NCBI GenBank assembly: GCA_900540995.1 | Contig: UQHO01000016.1 | Span: 1 to 45,554, forward strand | Source: an uncultured Collinsella sp. | GTDB taxonomy: Bacteria; Actinomycetota; Coriobacteriia; Coriobacteriales; Coriobacteriaceae | Direction of reading: 5' to 3' | Length of the DNA: 45,554 bases | Shown here: piece by piece, positions 34,416 through 42,512 of the stretch | How positions within the stretch are numbered: position 1 is the stretch's first letter | Layout: each line of letters begins with the position of its first letter | Made by a program: the position numbers and the translations under genes | The notes under the pieces: generated by a model | Database searches by the model: none | What the model saw: the letters and a program-made list of their open reading frames with translations, nothing else | What the model was told of the DNA's origin: nothing

Positions 34416-35617
34416 CGCTCAAGCTGGGCCAGCAGCTCCTCGACGACCTCGACGGCGTCCCCAACAACCTTGTACTGGGCAGCACCGAAAATGGGGGCAT
34501 CCGGGTCCTCGTTGATGGCGATAATGCACTCCGCCCCACCGATGCCGGCAAGATGCTGAATGGCGCCCGAAACACCGATACTCACGAGAAGCTTGGGCGA
34601 AACCGATACGCCCGTCTGGCCAATCTGATGGCGATACTCCAACCAGCCGGCCTCCACGACAGGTCGCGTGCAGCCAAGCTCGGCTCCCAGAGCCTCGGCG
34701 AGCCTTCGCATCAACGGCAGGTTTTTCTTGGAACCAATGCCGCGACCCACCACGACCAGGCACTCGGCATTGGCGATCGAGGGCTGCTGTCCCCACTCCT
34801 CGGCGGGAATCGAGATCTCGACACGAGCCTTAGCATCATCCGCAAGCGATATCTGGGTGATCGTGCCAGAGCGGCCGTAGTCGAAGTCGGGAGCCTTAAA
34901 GATACCGGGGCGCACCGTTGCCATCTGCGGACGGTGGTTGGGGCAAATGATGGTGGCCATCAGGTTGCCGCCAAACGCCGGACGCGTCTGTTGCAGCAGT
35001 CCCGTCTCTGCATCCATCGAAAGTACGGTGCAGTCAGCCGTAAGGCCCGTCTGCAAACGCACGGCAACGCCGGGTGCCAGTTCGCGACCAAAAGCGGTCG
35101 CACCGTATAGGATGGCCTCGGGTTTGCGTTCGGCTACCAAATCGCAGATCAAGCGGGCGTAGACCTCCGCATCGTTTTGGCGCAGGCGCTCGTCGCGACA
35201 GGCCAGGACTTCGTCGGCGCCCGCGCAAACCAGATGCTCCAGGTCACCGAGAGAACCCTCGGGGCCCATACCGACCAGCGCCACCAAACGGCAGCCACGA
35301 GCATCGGCAAGCTCGCGGCCCTTGCCCATGAGCTCATAGGCAACGGGATTCACCGTATAGTGCTCGTCGGTCTGCGCGAATACCCAAATGTCTCGGTACG
35401 CATCGAGGCCAACCGCACCAGCGGCCTCATCACGCTCGATCGAGATAGCGTTGACAGGGCAGGCGTCGACGCACCCACCGCATAGGATGCAGCCGTCGGT
35501 TACGCGGGCGCATCGGCTTGATCGCTCGCCTTCCACTACGATGCCGCCCGAGGCACAGGCGCGAACGCAGCGACCGCAACCGATGCAGGCTTCGCTATCG
35601 ATATTCAATCCGCTCAT
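34412..35617 (-). CDS. etfA: Electron transfer flavoprotein alpha with N-terminal 2[4Fe-4S] ferredoxin
   Basis: The 401-residue protein has two CxxCxxC clusters in its first 55 residues (Cys11/14/17/21 and 43/46/49/53) and then a full EtfA with the FAD-binding end GQTGVSVSPKLLVSIGVSGAIQH. Ferredoxin-fused EtfA is known in LctC of Acetobacterium woodii and in other bifurcating Etf complexes. It follows etfB with no gap and a dehydrogenase gene, so it very probably forms a complex with both. Confidence 0.94.
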   Translation of the reverse strand: MSGLNIDSEACIGCGRCVRACASGGIVVEGERSSRCARVTDGCILCGGCVDACPVNAISIERDEAAGAVGLDAYRDIWVFAQTDEHYTVNPVAYELMGKGRELADARGCRLVALVGMGPEGSLGDLEHLVCAGADEVLACRDERLRQNDAEVYARLICDLVAERKPEAILYGATAFGRELAPGVAVRLQTGLTADCTVLSMDAETGLLQQTRPAFGGNLMATIICPNHRPQMATVRPGIFKAPDFDYGRSGTITQISLADDAKARVEISIPAEEWGQQPSIANAECLVVVGRGIGSKKNLPLMRRLAEALGAELGCTRPVVEAGWLEYRHQIGQTGVSVSPKLLVSIGVSGAIQHLAGIGGAECIIAINEDPDAPIFGAAQYKVVGDAVEVVEELLAQLER

Positions 35618-36439
35618 CTATGCCATCCCCTCGATAATCTTGGCGAGCTTTTCCGCCTGCTCGGATGCCGTGCCCTCAACGGTCTCGCACGTTTGATCAC
35701 GGTCGGGCACAAACGAGCGCACGACCTGCGTCGGCGATCCGGCAAGACCGCAACGCGAGGGGTCGGCGTTCACGTCGGCAGCGCTGACCACGCGCACGTC
35801 CGCATCCTCGGATGCGCGGATACCGGCAATACTCGGCATACGCAGCTGGCCAATCTCCTTGGCGGTCGTCATCGCACACGGCATCTCAAGATAGACCGTC
35901 TCCTCGCCGGCATCGCAGCCGTGAACAAGCGCCAGTGAACCACAGGTCGTAAAGCCCGCGCTCTGCACGCAGCTCACGTCGGTCACACAGGGAATCTCAA
36001 AAGCACCGGCCAGCTCGGGGCCGATCTGGGCCGTATCGCCGTCCACTGCCATCTTGCCGCAGATGAGCAGGTCGAAGTCCTCGTCGAGAGCCTCGATGCC
36101 GCATTTGAGGGCATAGGTGGTGGCTAGGGTATCGGCACCTGCAAAGGCGCGATCGGTCAGCAGCAGCGCGTCGTCGGCACCTCGAGCGATGCAGTCGCGC
36201 AGCAGCGACTCGGTCGCGTGGATGCCCATCGACACCACCGTTACGCGCACGTCCATGCCAAAGCCGATAAAGTCGTCTTTCAGCGCCAGCGCGCATTCCA
36301 AAGCGCTCGCATCAAAGGGATTAATGACCGCCTGCTTGCCATCGCGCACGATGGTATTGGTCTTGGGGTCCATCTTGACCTCGGTGCTGCCCGGCACGGC
36401 CTTGACGCACACCACCATATGGAAATCGCTCATCTTCAC
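35618..36439 (-). CDS. etfB: Electron transfer flavoprotein beta subunit
   Basis: EtfB of 273 residues: VVCVKAVPGSTEVKMDP at the start, NPFDASALECALALKD, and the nucleotide loop LLICGKMAVDGDTAQIGPELA, a form found in bifurcating-type Etf that binds NAD at this subunit. GTG at 36439 overlaps the upstream stop (GTGA); an ATG two codons later is possible. Middle gene of the dehydrogenase-etfB-etfA operon. Confidence 0.94.
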   Translation of the reverse strand: MKMSDFHMVVCVKAVPGSTEVKMDPKTNTIVRDGKQAVINPFDASALECALALKDDFIGFGMDVRVTVVSMGIHATESLLRDCIARGADDALLLTDRAFAGADTLATTYALKCGIEALDEDFDLLICGKMAVDGDTAQIGPELAGAFEIPCVTDVSCVQSAGFTTCGSLALVHGCDAGEETVYLEMPCAMTTAKEIGQLRMPSIAGIRASEDADVRVVSAADVNADPSRCGLAGSPTQVVRSFVPDRDQTCETVEGTASEQAEKLAKIIEGMA

Positions 36440-38037
36440 GCGCCCCCTTTCTGGACGAGCTCATCCAAGAGCTTCTCCGAAAACAGGTTGCCGCGACCCA
36501 GCTGCCCGTCGGGATCGAGCTGGAGCTTGAGCCGCGCCGACTCGACCATAGCCTCGTGACCGTACATCGTCTCCAAAAAGCCCGCCTTGATCTTACCGAC
36601 GCCATGCTCGGCAGAAACGGCACCGCCCATGGCCGTGACCTCGGAAGCCCACTGGGCAAAGAGTTCTCCGCCGCGGCGGTAATCCTGCGCATCGCGCGGC
36701 AGAATGTTCACATGCAGATGGTTGTTACCGATGTGCCCCCAGGCGGCAGATTCAAGCCCACTTTCGGACAACGTACGGCGATAAAGGGCGATGACATCGG
36801 CCAAGCGTGCGTTGGGCACCGACATGTCCGACCCCAGTTTGGTGATGGTAGGATCCGTGCGGCGACGCTCGTCGATGAGCATGTTGACGCTCTCGGGCAC
36901 CGCATGGCGGAAGAATCGCTGACACTCGCGATCGACCTCGGTGCGCGCAACCCAGGTCGCGTCGTCGTGGCCGCCCGCAAGCTCCAAAACCCATCCCAGG
37001 TGGTACAGCTCCTCAGTCGCCTGGGCTTCGTCGTCGCAGTCGAGCTCCACGTAGACACAGACCTTGGCCTCTTTGTCGAGCGCCGGCAGCGAGGCAAACG
37101 CCGTCGACTGCTCGCGCTGGCGACGTAGAATATCCAGGGCGCCAGCGTCGAAGTACTCGATGGCAGCCGCATGGGACAGGACGGGACGCACGGAATCGGT
37201 AAAGGACACGGCCTTGTCTTCGCTATCGAAAAAGCAACTCACACCCCAAACGACCGCAGGCGCCGCCTGCAGGGCAATCTCGAGCTCGGTGATAACGCCG
37301 AGCGTGCCGCACGCGCCGATAAAGAGGTCGATGGCGTCCATATCGTCCGCAACGAAATAGCCTGAGGCATTTTTTGTCTCGGGCATGGTATAGCCGGGAA
37401 GATCGAGCTCGAGCGTACGGCCCGCTGCCGTCACGAGCGACAGGTGGCGGCCCTGGGCAAAAGCCTCGCCGCGCTGAAGCTCAAGCAAATCGCCATCAGC
37501 CAGTGCGACGTGGAGTCCCGTGATATGCGGGCGCATGGGGCCGTAAGCGTAGCTGCGGGCGCCGGAGGCGTTGCATGCCGCCATGCCACCCAGACAGGCA
37601 GATGCCTCGGTGGGATCGGTGGGAAAGAACTGCTCGGGGGACTCTTGGAACTCCTCGTAGGCCTCAAGCGATGCCTGGTCCCAACCAGCGGTCGGCAGTA
37701 CCTTCTTGCTCAGCTGCTTACGCAGCTCCGAGAGCACAACGCCCGGCTCCACGCGCAGCAGAAATTGGCCTTGTTCATCGCGGCGAAGGCCCAAGTAGCG
37801 ATTCATACGGGAAGTATTGAGGATATGCCCGCCGTGGGGCACGGCACCGGCGGCAAGGCCGGTTCGGGCGCCCTGAACCGTTACCGGGACACGCTCGGCA
37901 TGGAGCTTTTCCAAAATGGCACGGACCTCGTCTTCCGTTGTCGGAAACGAGATGCTCGAGGCCTCGCCCGATGCGCGAGACTCGTCGCGACCATACTCTT
38001 CGAACTCGTCGGTGAAGGGTTTGATGGTTGCAGACAC
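36436..38037 (-). CDS. FAD-linked 2-hydroxyacid oxidase/dehydrogenase (GlcD/LctD type)
   Basis: The 533-residue flavoprotein has an FAD_binding_4 domain (VPVTVQGARTGLAAGAVPHGG, LGGMAACNASGARSYAYG, GACGTLGVITELEIALQ) and a C-terminal FAD-oxidase domain (GHIGNNHLHVNILP, SAEHGVGKIKAGFL). It is of the lactate/glycolate dehydrogenase type. In A. woodii the equivalent LctD with EtfAB oxidises lactate with NAD+ using reduced ferredoxin. First gene of the operon, start GTG with GGGGGAG five bases before it. No lactate permease or racemase is adjacent, so the acid is not fixed. Confidence 0.92.
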   Translation of the reverse strand: MSATIKPFTDEFEEYGRDESRASGEASSISFPTTEDEVRAILEKLHAERVPVTVQGARTGLAAGAVPHGGHILNTSRMNRYLGLRRDEQGQFLLRVEPGVVLSELRKQLSKKVLPTAGWDQASLEAYEEFQESPEQFFPTDPTEASACLGGMAACNASGARSYAYGPMRPHITGLHVALADGDLLELQRGEAFAQGRHLSLVTAAGRTLELDLPGYTMPETKNASGYFVADDMDAIDLFIGACGTLGVITELEIALQAAPAVVWGVSCFFDSEDKAVSFTDSVRPVLSHAAAIEYFDAGALDILRRQREQSTAFASLPALDKEAKVCVYVELDCDDEAQATEELYHLGWVLELAGGHDDATWVARTEVDRECQRFFRHAVPESVNMLIDERRRTDPTITKLGSDMSVPNARLADVIALYRRTLSESGLESAAWGHIGNNHLHVNILPRDAQDYRRGGELFAQWASEVTAMGGAVSAEHGVGKIKAGFLETMYGHEAMVESARLKLQLDPDGQLGRGNLFSEKLLDELVQKGGA

Positions 38038-38221
38038 GCGAACTCCCCCTTTAGCTAACTACAGTATTTGCAGGGAGATGTTACCGCATCGTTTCGTCGA
38101 CGTGTTCGAGACCGTCTCCATAATTGGCGATTTTTACGTTCGTGCAATTCGGCGAGCGGCTTGATTTCCTCGGCAGACGATGCTTTTGACACATATGGCC
38201 CCGCCGTCGCCGACCGCGCGA

Positions 38222-38362
38222 TTGTCGCTTGAAAAAAGTTGGAGTATTTTTTGCCGCCTTTTACCTGCGGAGACACCAATCCGTCAAGCATTTGGTCAGC
38301 AATTGGTCAAGTAGTGGCTGATACCGTCGGCATCGACAGCCAAAACCGACAGAAGTTTTGGC
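38222..38362 (+). promoter_or_regulatory. Promoter and operator-like repeats of the surface locus
   Basis: TTGTCG (38222-38227) and TATTTT (38245-38250) with a 17-bp spacer form a fair promoter. Downstream are a direct repeat of TTGGTCA (38292-38298 and 38303-38309) and an inverted repeat GCCAAAAC/GTTTTGGC (38339-38346, 38355-38362) close to the start of the first gene. They could bind a regulator. The remaining gap to 38038 holds the divergent glcD-type start and nothing else I see. Confidence 0.4.
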
Positions 38363-38383
38363 CCCAGAAGCAGGGAGGTTCCC

Positions 38384-38680
38384 ATGGCATATTACTGGCC
38401 CCAGTACGGCATCGCCATCGAAGTCGACGACGATCCCCATCTCCTGCCTTTCGACGAAGAGGCATTCCCCGATACGACGGTCTACCACGTTACCACCGAT
38501 GTGATCTGCGACCCCGAGTCGTTCTCGGCGCTCGCCCACCGCATCGCGCATATCCACGACATCGAGCTCCCTCCCGACTTCGACGAGCTTGTCTACTCAC
38601 GCCGCCTGATGCTTCACATGCTCTTTGGAGCGAACCCGTCCACCTTTGCGCGCATCTATACCGCCAAGGATGCCGCATGA
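38384..38680 (+). CDS. Small acidic protein of unknown function
   Basis: The 98-residue product (MAYYWPQYGIAIEVDDDPHLLPFDEEAF...) has no signal, membrane segment or known motif that I recognise. It is acidic in the first half and rich in His and aromatic residues. GGGAGG precedes the ATG. Its stop overlaps the next start as ATGA, so it is translated with the membrane protein at 38677 and likely shares its role. Confidence 0.75.
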   Translation: MAYYWPQYGIAIEVDDDPHLLPFDEEAFPDTTVYHVTTDVICDPESFSALAHRIAHIHDIELPPDFDELVYSRRLMLHMLFGANPSTFARIYTAKDAA

Positions 38681-39186
38681 GCGCGAAGAAGCCACCCCAC
38701 TTTGCAGGCCTGGGTCGTCGCAAGAAGCTCATCCTTGCCTGTTTGGCCATCGTCTGTGCCCTTGTCGCCGTAGGACTATACGCTTGGCAGTCGCAGCCCG
38801 TACCCGAGGCGGGCGCTTCGGTTACGACGGCCGAGGGCAAAACGCGTCAGGAAATCCAAGATGAGCTCGACGCCATCGTCCGCGACAACATGATGACGAT
38901 TTCGGTCGCACCGGTCGCTCAGCTGCAGGAGGACGGCAAGCTGCGCGTCAACGTGCAAAACGTCCAAGACAATAAATTTCCCCAGCGATTCCGCGTCATC
39001 CAAAACGACGAGACCATGTACGAATCCGGTGTGGTCGAGACCGGCAAGACAATCGAAACGTGCCCCGCCGGCGACATCAAAGAAGGCGAGGCGTACATCG
39101 AGATCCAGGCACTCGATGCCAAGACCCTCGACAGCCACGGCAATCCGACACGTGTCAAGGTGCGGGTTGAGCAAGCCGAGAACTAG
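38677..39186 (+). CDS. Membrane-anchored extracytoplasmic protein of unknown function
   Basis: The 169-residue protein has a basic start and one membrane segment at about 18-37, then an outer domain of about 130 residues that is rich in Val, Asp and Glu and looks beta-rich (TISVAPVAQLQEDGKLRVNVQNVQDNKFPQRFRVIQND). It may be a small Ig-like or accessory surface domain. Coupled to the gene before it by ATGA. Function unknown. Confidence 0.75.
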   Translation: MSAKKPPHFAGLGRRKKLILACLAIVCALVAVGLYAWQSQPVPEAGASVTTAEGKTRQEIQDELDAIVRDNMMTISVAPVAQLQEDGKLRVNVQNVQDNKFPQRFRVIQNDETMYESGVVETGKTIETCPAGDIKEGEAYIEIQALDAKTLDSHGNPTRVKVRVEQAEN

Positions 39187-39276
39187 CTTTTCCGGCCGAC
39201 GCGGCACCGCACGCAATTCACCAGCATTCGTCCAATCATCGCGGGGACGGCCCGCGGCGAATAGAAAGGAACGACC

Positions 39277-39876
39277 ATGGACATCACCAGGAACATGAAC
39301 GGAGCCAGAGCGCTCGTCGTGGGCGCAGGGCTCGCGCTCGCGCTCGCAATGGGCGCCGCCCCGACGCCAGCTATGGCAGCCGGGCGCGTTGGAACCACGA
39401 AAGTAATGGTCAGGACCGAGATCGACAACGTTGAGTTCAAAGTTCCGACGGTTATTCCCTTCGTCGCCAAGGCCGACGGCACGCTTCAGGGCCCCTCAGA
39501 AGACGCGACCACCATCGACAATCATTCGGCCTACGGCATCCATGTCACCAACATGAAGATCGACGCCATGAACACCTGGACCATTGCTGCCGACGCCAAA
39601 GCCGGAACCGCACAGAACTCCATCGACTTTAAGGTCGGCCCCGACGGCGCACTCCAGAACGCCAGCGCCGCAACGCAGGGGACGGGCCTCGATCTTTCCA
39701 AGAATGCAGCCTTCGACATGGGCTACCAGGGCATTGCCGGCGGCAAGGACAAAATTAAGCTCAAGACAAGCGGAAACGTCGCCCGCGTCACGCGCGACAT
39801 CTTCCGCGTAACCGGCGAAGGCGATCAGGTTGCAACGATCACCTGGACGGTCGAGCCCGGTGCGCACACGGCATAA
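39277..39876 (+). CDS. Secreted WxL-like domain protein
   Basis: The 199-residue product has a clear signal peptide with a cleavage site after about residue 34 (TPAMA). The mature part has two Trp motifs, W101 in NTWTI and W190 in VATITWTV close to the C-terminus, which resemble the paired WxL motifs of Gram-positive cell-wall-binding domains (often ending ATLTWTL plus a short tail). WxL domains bind peptidoglycan non-covalently. The similarity is by eye and is moderate; a pilin- or camelysin-like fold is possible. GAAAGGA precedes the ATG. Confidence 0.65.
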   Translation: MDITRNMNGARALVVGAGLALALAMGAAPTPAMAAGRVGTTKVMVRTEIDNVEFKVPTVIPFVAKADGTLQGPSEDATTIDNHSAYGIHVTNMKIDAMNTWTIAADAKAGTAQNSIDFKVGPDGALQNASAATQGTGLDLSKNAAFDMGYQGIAGGKDKIKLKTSGNVARVTRDIFRVTGEGDQVATITWTVEPGAHTA

Positions 39877-40141
39877 GGCTGTCGCCCTGGCCGCCGCCGT
39901 CAGCATCCTAGCGTTTGGGCCAGCCATGGCCTTTGCCCAGCAAGAACAGGCGCAGGCCGCCACGCAAGTGACGGTCGACCTCTCGGAGCTCGACCGCGGC
40001 GACCGCGAGGAACCGTTGGCGCAGACAGGCGACAGACGATGGCTCTTGGCAGCAGGCGCCGCAGCAGCAGGCGCGGGGACCGCCGGCCTCGGTCTGCACA
40101 TCAAACGCAGCCAGAAACAAAACACGGACAGGCCGCACTAA
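39860..40141 (+). CDS. Very short LAQTG sortase-anchored protein
   Basis: A frame from GTG at 39860 (overlapping the previous gene by 17 nt) gives 93 residues: a signal peptide to about residue 26 (AMAFA), about 27 mature residues, then the sorting signal LAQTG (53-57), a hydrophobic stretch and the basic tail KRSQK. LAxTG is an accepted LPxTG variant in Actinomycetota. A TTG at 39830 is another start. The exposed part is unusually small. No sortase gene is in the window. Confidence 0.75.
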   Translation: MRTRHKAVALAAAVSILAFGPAMAFAQQEQAQAATQVTVDLSELDRGDREEPLAQTGDRRWLLAAGAAAAGAGTAGLGLHIKRSQKQNTDRPH

Positions 40142-40159
40142 ATTAGCTAAGGAGACCCC

Positions 40160-41590
40160 ATGGCATCAAAGAACCTTTTGCCCGTCGTCGCACTCTGCGG
40201 CGCGCTCGCAACCGGAACGCCCGTCGCCGCTTGGGCGACTCCCGTCATGGCAGACTCCTTACCAGCAGCCCTAAGCTCCGCACCAAATCCGTCGAGTGCC
40301 ATTGCGTGTAAGCGTTTTTCGATCGCACAAGCCGCAATCTCAACCTCGGGATGCCTTCGTCGTAATACGGACGGCTCGATAGTCGTGGATATCAATCGTT
40401 CGAACAAGGCAAACGGCTCCCAGGCGGGGTGCGCCGTCTGCATGTGGCGCTCGGTTGTGCTCGATGCGGATGGCGATCCATGCAATTTAGAGCTGCGCAT
40501 CGACATCGCTTCGGTCGATGACTCGGCGAACGGAGCGAAGGTCGCCTTCGACGGTACGTTTTTCGAGAAAGGAGGCGGTATATGTCTGGGCTGCGCCGCC
40601 GCGAATGCAGACGATGCGCAGCCCACCCTCTCATTCACGGCATCGTTGCGACTGACCAAAGCCGGCACCGATGCCATCGCGGCGGGAGAAGCGTCCCTGC
40701 TGTTCTACGCCGTCAGCGCCAAAGACACAAACGCTCATTTCGAGAAGCCAGCCGGATCACTCAGTCTTACACGAGGGATAGAGGCAGGCCCTATTGAAAT
40801 CGATGCCCACGCGCAAAGCAGGCAACGCATTCTTGCCGACCCGGCGCTTCTCGAAATGGAGTGGAACGGATCCGGAGCCATCGGAATTCTCCCCTCCGCG
40901 CTTGACGCCAAGACGCTCCCCTCAAACGACGAACCCATCAACGCAACCATACAAGAAGAGAGCGCGGATAAAGAAGCAGGTGCGGGCGACACGCCGTCGC
41001 CGACAAACAGCGCCCCAGCTTCTTTCGAAGCACCGAATGAGCCCGCTGCCGATCCAAACGATCCCGAGCTCGCGGACAGTCTGGGGCTTGCTGATCCTCA
41101 AGAGATCGATGAAGGTAACTGTTGCGTGCTTGCCGCACTCGACCACACAGAGGTCATCGACGCTGCGAACATCGAAGTTGCCGCCGCCAATCAGCCCGTC
41201 CGCAAGTCGGCTATCATCGCATTTCCCGAATCCATCGAAGTCGTCTTTTTGCCATCGGGCGAGGTCGTGGCCCCAACACTGCTCACCTTGTTGGGCGCCA
41301 AGAATACTCGAAACGAAATTAAAAAGGTCACGGTTGTCGACCCTGCAACCACCGCCAAGCTGCGTCTATACGCCGTTGCTCCAGACGGAGGCAAGACCTT
41401 GGAATTCGATGGTGACACACTCCTAGCCTGGCGACGTCTGGACATTATGCAAGACGTCTCGTATCAGATCGAACTCGAAGGGTTTGATCGTGCCCGCGAT
41501 GCCAATATCATCGCCGCGGCTATTGAATCCCCGCAGCGGCTTATGACACTGCGCTTTGAATACTATCCCTATGTCCCGACAACCACCTGA
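40160..41590 (+). CDS. Secreted Cys-containing surface protein of unknown function
   Basis: The 476-residue product has a signal peptide (cleavage near residue 26-31), a first domain of about 190 residues with several cysteines (AGCAVC, GICLGC), a disordered Pro/Glu/Asp-rich linker (about 255-315), and a second domain of about 150 residues. No anchor motif is found at the C-terminus, so it is released or held by partners. AAGGAG precedes the ATG and the gene lies 18 nt after the LAQTG gene, so it belongs to the same operon. I do not recognise the family. Confidence 0.75.
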   Translation: MASKNLLPVVALCGALATGTPVAAWATPVMADSLPAALSSAPNPSSAIACKRFSIAQAAISTSGCLRRNTDGSIVVDINRSNKANGSQAGCAVCMWRSVVLDADGDPCNLELRIDIASVDDSANGAKVAFDGTFFEKGGGICLGCAAANADDAQPTLSFTASLRLTKAGTDAIAAGEASLLFYAVSAKDTNAHFEKPAGSLSLTRGIEAGPIEIDAHAQSRQRILADPALLEMEWNGSGAIGILPSALDAKTLPSNDEPINATIQEESADKEAGAGDTPSPTNSAPASFEAPNEPAADPNDPELADSLGLADPQEIDEGNCCVLAALDHTEVIDAANIEVAAANQPVRKSAIIAFPESIEVVFLPSGEVVAPTLLTLLGAKNTRNEIKKVTVVDPATTAKLRLYAVAPDGGKTLEFDGDTLLAWRRLDIMQDVSYQIELEGFDRARDANIIAAAIESPQRLMTLRFEYYPYVPTTT

Positions 41591-41708
41591 GGCTTAAATG
41601 CTGCACATCATTCCTAACACCACTTATATAACGTATTAGATGAGTCGCGATGTGCCTCGCATTTCGTTCTGCTACGATTGCCACGTTGGCATCAATACAG
41701 GAGGGCTC

Positions 41709-42425
41709 ATGCCGGGCTTGGGAACAATCATCAACGTTGTGCTTTTAGTTGCGGGCGGTCTTTTGGGATTAGCGGGCGGCCGCTTCATCACACCGCGCAT
41801 CCAAGACACACTCATGAAAGCATCGGGGCTGTGCGTCCTGTTTATCGGCCTTGGCGGCACCATGCAAAAGATGCTCCTTATCGATGGGAAGGCGCTAGCG
41901 ACCACCGGCACCACCATGCTCATCGTCTCATTTGCGCTCGGTTCGCTCATCGGCGAGGCCGTCAACTTGGAAGCCGCCATCGAGAACCTTGGCGAATGGC
42001 TCAAGCGCAAGACCGGCAGTGAGGGCGATAACGAGTTCACCAACGCTTTTGTCTCGACTTCACTCACCGTGTGTATCGGCGCCATGGCAATTGTGGGATC
42101 GATCCAGGACGGCCTGCTCGGCGACTGGTCAACGCTTGCCCTCAAGGGCGCACTGGACTGCATCATCGTCTGCACCATGACGGCGTCGCTCGGACGCGGC
42201 TGCATCTTCTCGGCCCTGCCCGTAGCCGTGTTCCAGGGGACGATCACGTTGTTTGCCGGCGCGCTCTCCCCCATCATGACCACAGCAGCCCTCAACAGCC
42301 TTTCGCTCGTAGGCTCCATGCTCATCTTCTGCGTCGGCGTCAACCTCATCCGTCCTCAGACCTTCCGCACGGCCAATATGCTCCCCTCCGTCGTCATCGC
42401 CGTCATCTACGCCCTCCTGTTCTAA
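41709..42425 (+). CDS. DUF554 family membrane protein
   Basis: The 238-residue protein has about seven membrane segments and matches DUF554/YdfK-type proteins (GLGTIINVVLLVAGGLLGLAGGRFI, KASGLCVLFIGLGG, AFVSTSLTVCIGAMAIVGSIQDGL, FSALPVAVFQGTITLFAG). Function is not established; a transport role is often suggested. The ATG at 41709 follows AGGAGGGCTC. The gap 41591-41708 has a TATAAC near 41616 that may be its -10. Confidence 0.85.
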   Translation: MPGLGTIINVVLLVAGGLLGLAGGRFITPRIQDTLMKASGLCVLFIGLGGTMQKMLLIDGKALATTGTTMLIVSFALGSLIGEAVNLEAAIENLGEWLKRKTGSEGDNEFTNAFVSTSLTVCIGAMAIVGSIQDGLLGDWSTLALKGALDCIIVCTMTASLGRGCIFSALPVAVFQGTITLFAGALSPIMTTAALNSLSLVGSMLIFCVGVNLIRPQTFRTANMLPSVVIAVIYALLF

Positions 42426-42470
42426 ATCTATCAACGCAGCGGTATCTCGAACACCTGTTTGATGCTGTGC

Positions 42471-42476
42471 TATGAT
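42471..42476 (+). promoter_or_regulatory. Possible -10 box of the TerB-BrxD-like cassette
   Basis: TATGAT lies 37 nt before the GTG start of the TerB gene. The -35 region is weak. AGGAGGAGCG directly precedes the GTG. Confidence 0.4.
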
Positions 42477-42512
42477 ATGAGGTCACCGTAGCTGCGTTCG
42501 AGAGGAGGAGCG

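Noticed and set aside
36436..38037. A plain glycolate oxidase GlcDEF system
   Set aside because: No GlcE or GlcF genes are nearby; EtfB and ferredoxin-EtfA are the partners here.
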